From Molossus alvarezi (Eukaryota; Chordata; Mammalia; Chiroptera; Molossidae), in the NCBI GenBank assembly GCA_037176705.1, contig CM073887.1:43462001-43526000 (forward strand): a stretch of 64,000 nucleotides of DNA. Direction: 5' to 3'. Both the position numbers and the translations under genes were made by a program. This document shows, one piece after another, positions 12,001 through 24,300 of the stretch. Under the pieces are notes generated by a model. It searched no databases. It saw only the letters and a list, made by a program, of their open reading frames with translations, and was not told the DNA's origin. The first letter of the stretch is position 1, and every line of letters starts with the position of its first letter.

Positions 12001-15000
12001 GTCTTGATTTCTGGCCTACTAACTGGCACAGTCTGCTGTGGTGAGCTGTGCTCTCACCCAGTGCTATGGGCTGACTTCACATGGTAACCCCCATTTGTAT
12101 GTTGAAGTTCTAACTCCCAGGACCCTTAAGAAGTGACTATACTTGGAGATAGGGTCTTTTTTTCTTATTCTTCACCTGAGGATACTTTTCCATTTATCAT
12201 CAAAGTGGGAGGGAGGGAGAGAGACAGAGACAGACGGAAACATCAATGTGATAGAGCCACATCGACTGGTTCCCTCCTGCACAACCTGACAAGGGCCAGG
12301 GTGAACCGCACCTGAGGTACGTGCCCTTGACTGGAATCGAACCCGAGACTCATTGGTCCACAGGCCAGTGCTCTAACAGCTAAGCCAAACCAGCCAGGGT
12401 GGAGATAGGGTCTTTAAAGAGGTAATTAAGGTTAAATGAGGTCATGTGGGTGGGCCCTAAATCCAGTATGACTTGTGTCCTTATAAGAAGAGAAGATTAG
12501 GACACAGACATGCAGAGGGAAGACCAAGTGAGGCACGTGGTGTGAAGACAGCCATCCACAAACCGGCGAGGGAGACCTTGGAAGAAACCAACCCGCTGAC
12601 ACCTTGGTCCTGGGCTTCCAGCTCCAGAACTAGGAGACGAAATACATTTCTATTGTTGAAACCGCCCAGTTATGGCAGCCCGAGCAGACTAACACGCTCA
12701 GGAAGGGATCTCTGAAATGATAGTTGTCCATTCGCCCCAAGAAATGTTCTCGCAAAATATCCTTCAGTGGCCTCTGTGGAGACTTCCTCTTCCTTCAGCA
12801 AAGCAGTTGTTTCCCAAGGCCCCTCCCCCGGGTGTAGTCTGAGGGGCATGGGGTTCATGCTGAAAAGGTGCACCTGCTCTCTGTTCAGGTTGGTCCTGAA
12901 TCACTGGGGGTTCCCTCACATGGTTGGGTGTTTGGGGGTTGGCAGATAGACCCTGGGCATGGCCATGAGTGTGCTGGGGGAAAGAGTCTGTGCAGGGGAG
13001 CTTGGAGGAGTCATTGCCTCCTGCCAGCCCCAGGTAGTGGAGGCTGGGCGGGGTGGCTGCCTTCCATCCTATGTCTGCCTGGATGACATTTCCTGGAGAA
13101 TCGGGAGTGGCTGTGGGTGGGGCTTCCGATACGAGTGCTGTGACACATTTCACCGGGCACTTGCCTGGCCACCTTGTGGGCCCACTGACCGGTCATCAGG
13201 CCCACTTCCTGCACCCACCCACCCCCAGGACAGTAGGAAAGAGGTTCTTCCTAGCCTAGATGTCTAAGTGGAGCATCAGAGAGAGGTCAGTGCTCACCAG
13301 ACATAGATGATGACCAGAGGCAGAAGCTACAAAGTGGCCAAAGTCATGGCTGGTGAGAAGGCCCCCCAGGCGAGCAGCGGCCGTGGGTCCTGGGTAAGTG
13401 TCTGCTGTGCTGGCTGCACACCTGCAGCCTGAACTCCCCTGAATGGAGTCTGGGCAGGGGAGGCTTTCTCCTTGCACCAGCCCCTGCTGCGATGTGCCGG
13501 TCACAGACAGGAAGTGCACCCTAACCCTCTGCAACTCCCCCAGGTGGAGGAGGAGAGCTCAGAGTCTCCATATACCCCAACATCTCTCTCCATTTCTGAT
13601 CTTGAAAGGGTAGGCAAAATTCTGCCCATTTCTTGCTATTTCCTCCCACCAGGAAAGAGCTGGCAACCTCTGTCCCTCTGTGCTGTGCCTGGTGACTTCA
13701 TGACGGATCTACCCAGGGCTTCCGGAGGCTGGCAGGGGAGGTGTGATGAAAGGACTCATTCTTCTGGCCTGGGGTTGAGACCAGAATGTCCTGGTGAGGC
13801 ATTTGGCAGGACATGGAATCAGCTTACGCTTTTGAATAAAGGACCACCCCTTCCCTCCTGGTCCTGAGGGTCGATTGGGCGGTGAGATAAGCTGAGTTGT
13901 CGGCTGTCCTGGCAGAGCTCTGATTCACTGTTGTGCAAACACGACTCTCCTTAAATGCTGTCCGCCAACTTTGTGATCTAGTATGCAAGCAGAGCTCAGC
14001 CATCCTTAGCCCCAGATTAGACACACGTGCGCACACACACGCGCACACACACCTGGAGAAGCTACCTTCCAAGAAGAGTGACAGACCAGTGTGGACTTTA
14101 ACTAAAACAGAAGCTTGAATGTGAGTTGGTTGGCCAGTGGAACCCCTAGCTGTCTGCATCCTGCACGCCCCCAACCTGTGATAAATGGACATGTACACAG
14201 GAGAGGGGCAGGGCAGGATGTGAGATGGGAGGGATCTGACCTGCCATCTTCACCAGCCCTTTCTGCTCCTTAGCAAGAGCAGTGAACAAATGCCTCGGGG
14301 AAGGATGCCTCCTTACATGTGTGCCCGAGGGTGGGTCCCACATGTGGGGCCAGGCTAGAGGGTGTCTGGACTGCCATTCTGCTGGCCCATGGTTTGAACC
14401 CATCTTCAGTCTTGTCTGCACGGTGAAGGGAAGACAAGAAATGCACAGACAGCAAGCTCCCTCAGGGGCAGCATGCAGTAATTTCTAGTCCTGGACAGCC
14501 AGCATCTGCTGTCCATCCTGCCTCACCTCCATGCACGACGGACACATGGGAGCTGACATTTGCTGAGCACTTTCTATGTGCCTGTCACTCCGCAATACAT
14601 TTTGTGTGCCTTGTCTCATTTAATCCTGCTACCTGTGCTGTAAGATAGAATTATTACAGCCCTCATTTTAGAGATAAGGAAATTAAGGCTCAGAAGTAAT
14701 ATTTTCAAGATTATGAGGTAGGATTTGAACCCAGATCTTCTGACTGCAGAGTTTGGTGTCTAATCACTCTGCTGTGCTGCTTCTAACACCATCTGGACAC
14801 ACCACCCTCAACAAAGTAATCCTGGGATTAGTCAAGCAACCTAACCTCCTCTCTGCATACAGGACATATCACCTCCATGGGCATCAAGAATCCATCCATT
14901 CATTCATCCCTTCATTCATTTCTTCATGCAACACCTATCGTGTGCCACAGGCATTATTTAACACTGAGGGGACAGATAGAGAGGACAAAAATAAAGAAGG

Positions 15001-15337
15001 CGTAGATGCCCTCTCAGGGGTTCAAGCCTCCTAGAGAAGGACAGCAAGAAAAGGAGCAGTGGTGGGGAGGTGGGTGAAGGGATCTGTGGAGAAGTTACAG
15101 TATCAAGATGATAAAAGGCGTGGGGAATATCTGATCCAAATGTGAAGGCATGGTAGCCACATTATATAAAGCCCATTATATATCTCCAGGCCCTGAACTC
15201 TGCTTCTAGAGGACAGACTTTGAGCATAGGAGTAAAAGGTATAAAAGGAAGATGTAGCTAGATATAAAAAAGAATTTTTTTTTTTATCCTCACCCGAGGA
15301 CATTTTTCCATATTTTGTTCACATAGAGGGGGAGGGG

Positions 15338-15371
<34 letters not shown>

Positions 15372-18300
15372 AACATCAACGTGAAAGGGACACATCAAGT
15401 GGTTGCCACCCGCACGACCCAACAGGGGCCGGGGACAAACCGCAATGGAGGTACGTGCCATTAGCGGGAACCGAACCTGGGTCTCTCTGGATCGCAGGCC
15501 GATGCTCTAACCGCTGAGCCAAACCAACCAGGGCAAAAAAGAATTTCTAATAGCAAAAGTGGTGTACAAAGGAACGAATTGACTCAGAAGGAGGGAGCTC
15601 CCTGCTGCCTTGAAGGTGCCCACAGTGGCTGAACAACCTTGTTGGCTGGTTGGGCTCCCTGCACAGAGGGGGTTAAGTTTTCTGATCACCAAACCTTCCT
15701 ACTCTAAGGCTTTAGAAGCCTACGAGACACAGATAGGCTGTGTTGGCAAGGTACGCGATAACCAGAAATGCCGACAGCTCCAGTGCGATCTAATCTCCTT
15801 GGTTTGAAGTTGGGTTTGCATCATCACCTGCTGTTTTTCAAGGGCTTGGCCTGTGGAAGCCTCTGCTGGAAACTTGAAAGGGCCCGAGTTTCCAACTGCT
15901 TGGGGCTGACATTCTTCTTCTCTCTAGTCAGCGTTTATTCTGGCCTGGAGCCACTGCAGAGCTCAACTGACGGGGTTGAACTCTGGTACCCATGCGTTAT
16001 CGTGAGCGGCAGGGAGCAGGACCAACAGGGATGCCAGGAAGGCCCTGGGCGCAGGCGCTGCGGGGTGGCTGGGTGGGATGAAGTTTCCCAAGATCTCTGA
16101 AACATCCACAAGCAATGCCGTGTCTTGCCCAAGTCTTCAGACTGGGACCACTGAGTGGGAGCAGAAAAGTGGAAGGGCACGTGGGCAGCTCACGAAATGA
16201 AAGGAGGCTGATTCAAGTGCACGCAAGATGTGTGATGGGAACACTGAACAGCTTAAGGCAGATGACAAGATTTTATTTATGTCTAAAATTGCTGTACGGT
16301 TTGGTGAATGGATGCAGAAGTGCAGTATCTTCAAGAGCTGGAGCTGGGTTAGAAAGGGTGGTGAACGAGAAGGTGGTTAAAAGAGGGGAGATTATGAAGG
16401 ATGTGGAGGCACTGCTGGGAGGTCTGGCCGGTGAGCTCTGGGTACGCTGGGGACACCACGCATCAGGTGCAGTAAGTGTTCCTTGAACAGAAGCACTGCC
16501 CTGTCACCACAGTCAATCTGGTAGCCAAGATGGCCACTAAGTGAAAATGTAGGGGAGGGTCCACAGTGTGGAGACACTGGACAACTGGATGGTTCGTGTC
16601 TTGAGAGGAACAGAGGGGATGACACGAGATTTCATCACACAGACTGGTGCACAATTTAAAACTTAGGAATTGTTTATTTCTGGAACTTTCCATTTAACGT
16701 TTTTAGACTGTATTTAAATGCAGGCAACGGAATCTACAGAAAGCATAACTGTGGACAAGGAGACACTACTGTATACAAAGAACTCTTAAAATTCAACAAC
16801 AAGGAAACAATCTGATTGAAAAAATGGGCAAAGATCTTAACAGACCACCAAAGATGATGTACGGACGGCAAATAAGCATATAAAAAGATGCTTCATGTCA
16901 GATGTCATCAGGGAAATGCAAATTAAAGCAATGCGATACCACTACACACCTGTTAGAATGGCCCACATCTAGAATATTGACAGCACCAAACGCCAACGAG
17001 GGTGTGAAGCAAGTGGAACTCTCACGCATGGCTGGTCGGGATGTGGCCACTTCAGAAGACCATTTGGCCATTTCTTCTAAATGAAACATGCTCTTACCTT
17101 ATGATCAAGCAATAACACTCTTTGGTGTTTACCCCAAGAAGTTGAATATTTATATCTGCACAAAACCTTGCACATAGATATTTATTGGAGCATTATTCAA
17201 AACTTGGAAGCCACTGAGATGCCCTTTGTAGGTGAATAGAGACACAAACTGTGGTACCTCCAGACAATGGAATAATATTCATCTCTACAAAGAAATGAAC
17301 CATCAAGCCATGAAAAGACATAAAGGAAACATAAATGCATATTACTAAGTGGGAGAAGCCAATGTGAAAAGGCTGCCACCTATTGTGTGATACCAACTAT
17401 ATGACATTCTAGAAGAGGCAAAACTACGGAAGACAGTAACAAGATCAGTGGTTGCCAGGGTTTGGGGAGGGCAAGGGATGAATAGGGGAAGCAGAGAGGA
17501 TTTTAGGGCAGTGAAACAACTTTGTATGATACTTTAGTGGTGGATACACGTTATTATACATTTGTCAAAACCCACAGGATGTCCAACACCAAGCATGGAC
17601 CCTAATGTCAACTATGGACTTTGGCCCATTATGATGTGTCCATGTAGGTTCACCAATTGATACAATTGTACCACTTTGGTGGGATGTTGACAGTGGGGAG
17701 GCTATGTGTGTGGAGGCAAGGTTTCTGTGGGAAATCTCTGTACCTTCTGCTCTATTTTTCTATGAACCTAAAACTGCTCTAAAAAAAATAGTCTAGTAAA
17801 AGAAAATGTACAACCTGAAGCCATACAACTCCTAGAGGAAAAGCTCCGTGACATGGGTCTCGACAATGATTTTTTTGGATGTGACAATGAAGCACAAGCA
17901 ATAAAATAACAAATCCACAAATGGGATTCTATTCAACAAAAAAGTTTCTGCACAGCAAAAGAAATGATCAACAAAGTAAAAAGATAACCTGCAGAACAGG
18001 GATAATATTTGCAAACTACATCTCTAATAAGAGGTTAATATCCAAAATACATAAGGAACTAATATAATTAGCAAAAACCTCAAATAATTCCATTAAAACA
18101 GGCAAAATATCTGAATCGACATTTTCTCAAAGAAGATATTCATATGGCCAGCAGGTATATGCAAAGATGCTCAACATCACTAATCACCAGGGAAATGCAC
18201 ATTAAAACCACAATGAGATATCACCTCATACCTGTTGGAAAGGCTGTTATCAAAAAGCACAGAACTAACAAGTACTAGAGGAAAAGGGGACCCATATGGA

Positions 18301-21300
18301 GAAAAGGGGACCCTTGTGCACTGTTGGTGGAAATGTAAATTGGTTCAGCCACTGTGGGAAACAGTATGGAGACTCCTCAAAAAAATTAAAAATAGAACTA
18401 CCATATGACCCAGAAATTCTGCTTCTGGGTACATGTGTGAAGAGAATAAAATTACTTATTTGAAGAGGTATCTGCACCCCCATGTTCACTGCATCATTAT
18501 TCATAATAACCAAGACATGGAAACCACTTATGTGTCCATCAGTAAATGCATGGAAATGTGACTGCACACACACACACGCGCGCACGTGCACACACACACA
18601 CACACACACAGAGGAATGTTATTTACTCATAAAAACAAAGGATATCCTACCATTTGTGACAACGTGATGAACCTTGAGGATAGAATGCTAAGTGAAACAA
18701 GGCGGACAGAGAAAGACAAATACTGTGTAATTTCACTGACATGTGGAACCTAAACAACTGAACTCATGGAAACAAAAAACAGATTGTGGGTTGCCAGAGG
18801 CAGGAGTGAGGGTTGGGGAAATGGGTGTAGCTGATCAAAAGGTATAAGCTTCCAGTTATAAATAATTTCTGAGGATGTAACATACAGTACAGTGATTATA
18901 GTTAACAATACTGAATTGTGTATTTGAAAGTTGTTAAGAGAGTAGACTTTAAAAGTTCCTATTACAAGAAAAAATAACTATGCATTTTATAATATGTACA
19001 TATATCAAATCATTATCTTGTACACCTTAAACTAATACAATGTTATATGTCAATTATATTGCAATAAAACTGGAAAAAAAATAGTGCAAAGACATTTTTT
19101 CCAAACTATTCAAAGTAGCTCACATAATGTCCCATTGTGCCTTGTGCATTTCCTAACACAAGGACATTCATAATCACAGCCATCAGAATCAGATCATCCT
19201 TGACATATCACCACCATCTAATCCCCGGACCTCATTCAAGTGTCTCCAGTTGTCTCAATAACATCCCTTATAGCTAAAGGACCCAAACTGGGGCACATTA
19301 TATTTAGTGGGCATGTCCCCTTAGTGTCTTTCAGTTTGGAGCATTTCCCCTGACTTCCCTTGGCTCTCAGGACTTTAATGCCTTTGAAGCTTAAGGAGAG
19401 GGAGTCTGTTTAATGCCCCTAATTTGATGTTTTCTCAAGATTAGACCAGGTCTGAGTCTTTGCCAGAAACATCACAGAAGGATACTGGACTCTTTTGCAT
19501 CCTACCAAGGGGCATGGGATTCTCAGTGTGTCCTCCTACTGATAACATCCACTTGTATCATTTCATTAAGGAGGTGTCTGTAGCCTCCCCCATTGTCAAA
19601 GCATTCCCTTCCCATCAGGATCAGTAAGGATGTTGTAGGAAGGTTTTATGAAATAGGAAAATATCCCATTTCTTTTCTTTTTTTTGTGTGAGTATATAAG
19701 TTTATCATATTAATATTTATTAAGTATTATATTATTTTTTTCAATTTTCATTAATTTATTTTTGTTACAGATGTTTCTCCTTTTTCCCCCTAGACACCCT
19801 CCTCCTGATCCTCTCCCCTGGCATTGTTGTTTATGTCCTTTGGTTATGCAGACGTGCATATAAGTTCTTTGGTTCATCTCATCTCTCCCCTCCCCGCCCC
19901 CCTCCTCTGAATTTTGTCAGTCTGAACCATACTCCTTTCTATGTCCTGGGTCTATTTTGTTCATCAGCTTATTTTGTTCATTGTATTCCACAAATAAGTG
20001 AGATCATGTGGTATTTGTCTTTCTCTAATTGGCTTATTTCACTTAGCATAATACTCTCCAGGTCCTTCCATGTCGTCTCAAAGAATAAGAGATCTCTCTT
20101 TCTTACAGTTGCATAGTATTCCATTGTGTATATGTACAACAGCTCTTTTATCCACTCATCTACTGATGGACACTTGAGCTGTTCCCAGATCTTAGCAATT
20201 GTAAATAGTGCTGCTATGAACATAGGGGTACATATATTCTTTCTGATTGGTGTTTCAGGCTTCTTAGAATATAGTCCTAGAAGTGGAATCACTGGGTCAA
20301 ATGACAGTTCAATTTTTAATTTTTTGAGTAAACACCATATTGCTTTCCATAGTGGCTGCACCAGTCTGCATTCCCACCAGCAGTGTACTAGAGTCCTCTT
20401 TTCTCCACACCGTCACCAGCACTTGTTGTTTGATGCTTTGTTGATGGCAGCCATTCTGGCAGGTGTAAGGTGATAAATCATATTTGTTCTAAGTTGCTTC
20501 TCTCTGATGAATAGTGACATTGAGCATTTCTTCATATGTCTCTTGGCCATTTGTATGTCCTCTTTGGAGAGGTGTCTATTTAGGTCCTCTGCCCACTTTT
20601 TAATTGGGTTCTTTGTCTTCCAATCCATGAGTTGTATGAGTAGTCTATATATTTTAGAAATTAATTCCTTATCTGATGTATCATTGGCAATTATGCTCTC
20701 CCATATAGTGGGTTCCCTTTCCATTTTGATGGTTGTTTCTTTTGCTGTGCAGAAACTTTTTAGTCTGATGTTGTCCCATGTATTAATTTTTCCTTTGTTT
20801 CTCTTGCTTTAGTCGTTGTATGAGTAAAAATTCTACTGCATGTGATGTCTGAAATTTTATTGCCTACATTTTCTTCTACGATTTTTATGGATTCACAAGT
20901 CACATCTTTTATCCATTTTGAGTTTATTCTTGTGTATGGTGTAAGTTGGTCATTTTTTTTTGGATGTAGCTGTCCAATTTTTTCAACACCATTTATTAAG
21001 GAGGCTGTCTTTACTCCATTGTATGCTTTTACCACCTTTGTCAAATATTAATTGAGCATAATGTGTGTTCTGTTCCATTTATCTATATGCCTGTTCTTGT
21101 GTTAGTACCAGGCTGTTTTGATTACAATGGCTTTGTAGTATAACCTGATACACAGTATTGTGATCCCTCCTACTTTTTTTTTTATTGCTGTGGCTGTTTA
21201 GGGTCCTTTTTGGTTCCATATAAACTTTTGAAATATTTGTTCTAGTTCTGTGAAATATGTTGTTGGTATTTTAATGAGGATTGCATTGAATCAAAAATTG

Positions 21301-24300
21301 CTTTGGGTGGTATAAACATTTTAATGATATTAATTCTTCCAATCCATGAACAAGGTATGTGCTTCCACTTTTTTATATCTTCCTCTATTTCTTTTTTCAA
21401 TGTTCTGTAGTTTTCTGCAAATAGGTCCTTTACTCCTTTGGTTAAGTTTATTCCTAGGTATCTTAAATTTTTTGCCACAATGGTAAATGGGATTTTTTTT
21501 AGTTTCTCTTTCTGTGAGTTCATTATTGGTATAGAAGAATGTCATCAATTTCTTGATGTTCATTTTGTATCCTGCTACTTTGCCAAATTTGTTTATTAAA
21601 TCTAGTATATTTTTGATGGGGTATTTAGGGTTTTCTATGTACAATATCATGTCATCTGCAAATAATGACAGTTTTACTTCCTCCTTTCCAATTTGGATCC
21701 CTTTTATTTTTTTCTTCATGTCTGACTGCTGTGGCTAAGACTTCCAGTACTGTTAAATAAGAGTGGCGAAAGTGGGCATCTTTGTCTTTTCCTGTTCTTA
21801 AGGGAAATACTTTTAATTTTCACCCATTGAGTATGATGTTAGCTGTAGGTCTTTCATATATGACCTTTATTATGTTGAGATATGATCCCTCTATTCCCAG
21901 ATTGCTGAGCATTTTTATCAGAAATGGGTACTAGATTTTGTCAAATGCTTTTTCAGCATCTATTGATATGATCATGTGGTTTTTATTCTTCATTTTGTTT
22001 GTGTGGTGTATCACATTTATTGATTTGTAAATATTGTACCAGCCTTGCATCCCTGGGATGAATCCCACTTGGTCATGGTGAATAATTTTTTTGATGTATT
22101 GGTGGATCCAATACTTTTGCTAGTATTTTGTTCAGGATTTGGCATGTATGTTCATCAGGAATATTGGCCTGCAGTTTTCTTTCTTTGTAGTGTCTTTTTC
22201 TGGTTTGGGAATTAGAATTATGCTGGCCTCATAAAACGAGTTTGGAAGTCTTCCTTCTTTTTGAATTTTTTGAAATAGTTTGAGGAGAATGGTGGTTAGT
22301 TTTTCTTTGAATGTTCAGTAAAACTCTCCTGTGAAGCCATCTGGGCCTGGGCTTTGTTTGCTGGGAGAGTCTTAATTACCTCTTCAGTTTTCTTAATTGT
22401 TATTGGTCTGTTCAAGTTTTCTATTTCTTCCCGGTCCAGTTTTGGGAGACGATGTGTTTCTAGAAATTTGTCCATTTTGCTTAGATTGTCCAATTTGTTG
22501 GCGTATAATTGTTTGCAGTATTTGTTAACAATTCTTTGTATTTCTGTAGTGTCCGTTGTTACTTCTCCTCTGTAGTTTCTGATTTTATTTATTTGGGTTC
22601 TCTCTTTTTGTTTCTTGGTAAGTCTGGCTAAGGGTCCATCAATCTTGTTTATCTTTTCAAAGAACCAGCTCTTTGCTTCATTGATCTTTTGAATTGTTTC
22701 TTTAGTCTCTATGTCATTTATTTCTGCTCTGATCTTTACTATTTCTTTTCTTCTACTTGCTCTGAGTTTTTCTTTTTGTTTGCCTTCTAGCTCTTTAAGT
22801 TGTGAGGTTATATAGTCAATTAAAAATATTTCTTGTTTCTTCAGGTAGGCCTGTAGAGCTATGAACTTCCCTCTCAGGACCGCTTTTGCTGCATCTCATA
22901 AATTTTGTGTTGTTGTGTGTTCATTTTCATTGGTTTCCAGGAAGTTTTTAACTTCTTCTTTGATCTCTTTGGTAACCCACTCATTGTTTAAGAACATGCT
23001 ATTTAGCCTAAATATGTTTGAATGTTTTTATTGTAATTGATTTCTAGTTTCATGTCATTGTGATCTGAGAAGAAGCTTGATATAATTTCAATATTCTTGA
23101 ACTTATAGAGACTTAGTTTATGTCCTAACATGTGGTCTATCTTTGAGAAAGTCCCATGTGTGCTTGAGAAGAATGTGAATTCTGCAGTTTTGGGGTGTAA
23201 TTCTCTGTAGATATTTATTAAATCCATTTAATCTTGTGCATCATTTAGAGCCCCTGTTTCCTTGCTCATTTTTGGTCCAGAAGATCTATCAAGTGATGTC
23301 AGCAGGGTGTTGAAGTCCCCAGCTATGATTGTATTGCTGTTGATTTTTCCTTTGAAGTTCTCCAGAAGTTTTAAAATATATTTTGGTGCTCCTATAATGG
23401 GTCCATATATATTTACCAAGGTTATATCTTTCTGTTGGATAGATCCTTTCAATATTATGTAGTGGCCTTCTTTGTCTCTAGTTATGGCCTTCATTTTGAA
23501 GTCTATTTTATCAGATATTAATATTGCTATCCCAGCTCTTTTTTCTATTTTGTTTGCTTGGAAGACTTTTTTCCATCTCTTCACTTTTAACCTATGTGAG
23601 TCTTTTGTTGTAAGGTGGGTCTCTTGTAAACAACATATATATGAGTCATGCTTTCTTTTGTTTTATCCTCACCTGAGGACTTTTTTGCATTTATTTTCAG
23701 ATAGAGCAGGAGGGAGAGAGGGAGGAGGAGAGAAAGAGAAACATCGATGTGAGAGAGACACATCAAATTGTTGCCACCCACATGACCCCAACCAGTGTCA
23801 GGGACAAACTGCAACCGAGGTATGTACCCTTAGTAAGAACCAACTCAGGTCTCTCTGGTTCATGGGCTGACACTCTAACAGCTGAGCCAACCTGGCTAGG
23901 GCGAGTCATGCTTTCTTATACAGTCATCTACTCTGTGTTTTTTTTTGTTTGTTTGTTTGTTTGTTTGTTTTTTATCAGAGTGTTCAGTTCATTTACACTT
24001 AAGGTTATTATTGATATGTACTTATTTATTGCCATTTTTATTTATTGTGGTTATATATTTTTTTTCTATTTGTTCTACTAATTACAGCAGTCTTTTAAAC
24101 ATTTCTTGTAGTACTGGTTTTGTACTAATATATTCCCTGAGTCTTTTTTTTTTGTCTGGGAAGCTCTTTATTTCACCTTCTATTTTGAATGATAGCCTTG
24201 CTGAATAGAGTAGTCTTGTATTCAGATCTTTGTTTTTCATTACCTTGATTACTTCATGCCATTCCCTTCTGGCCTGTAGTGTTTTTGTTGAAAAGTCAGC

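Larger units (their letters stand above)
10620..12060. other. Intron 2, mostly unique; MIR and GT tract inside
   Basis: Contains a (GT)n run followed by eight G at 11025-11058 and a MIR at 11745-11935. No gene is recognised. Confidence 0.4.

Noticed and set aside
20126..20473. Plus-strand ORFs through 20-25 kb
   Set aside because: Antisense shadows of the reversed L1 ORFs.
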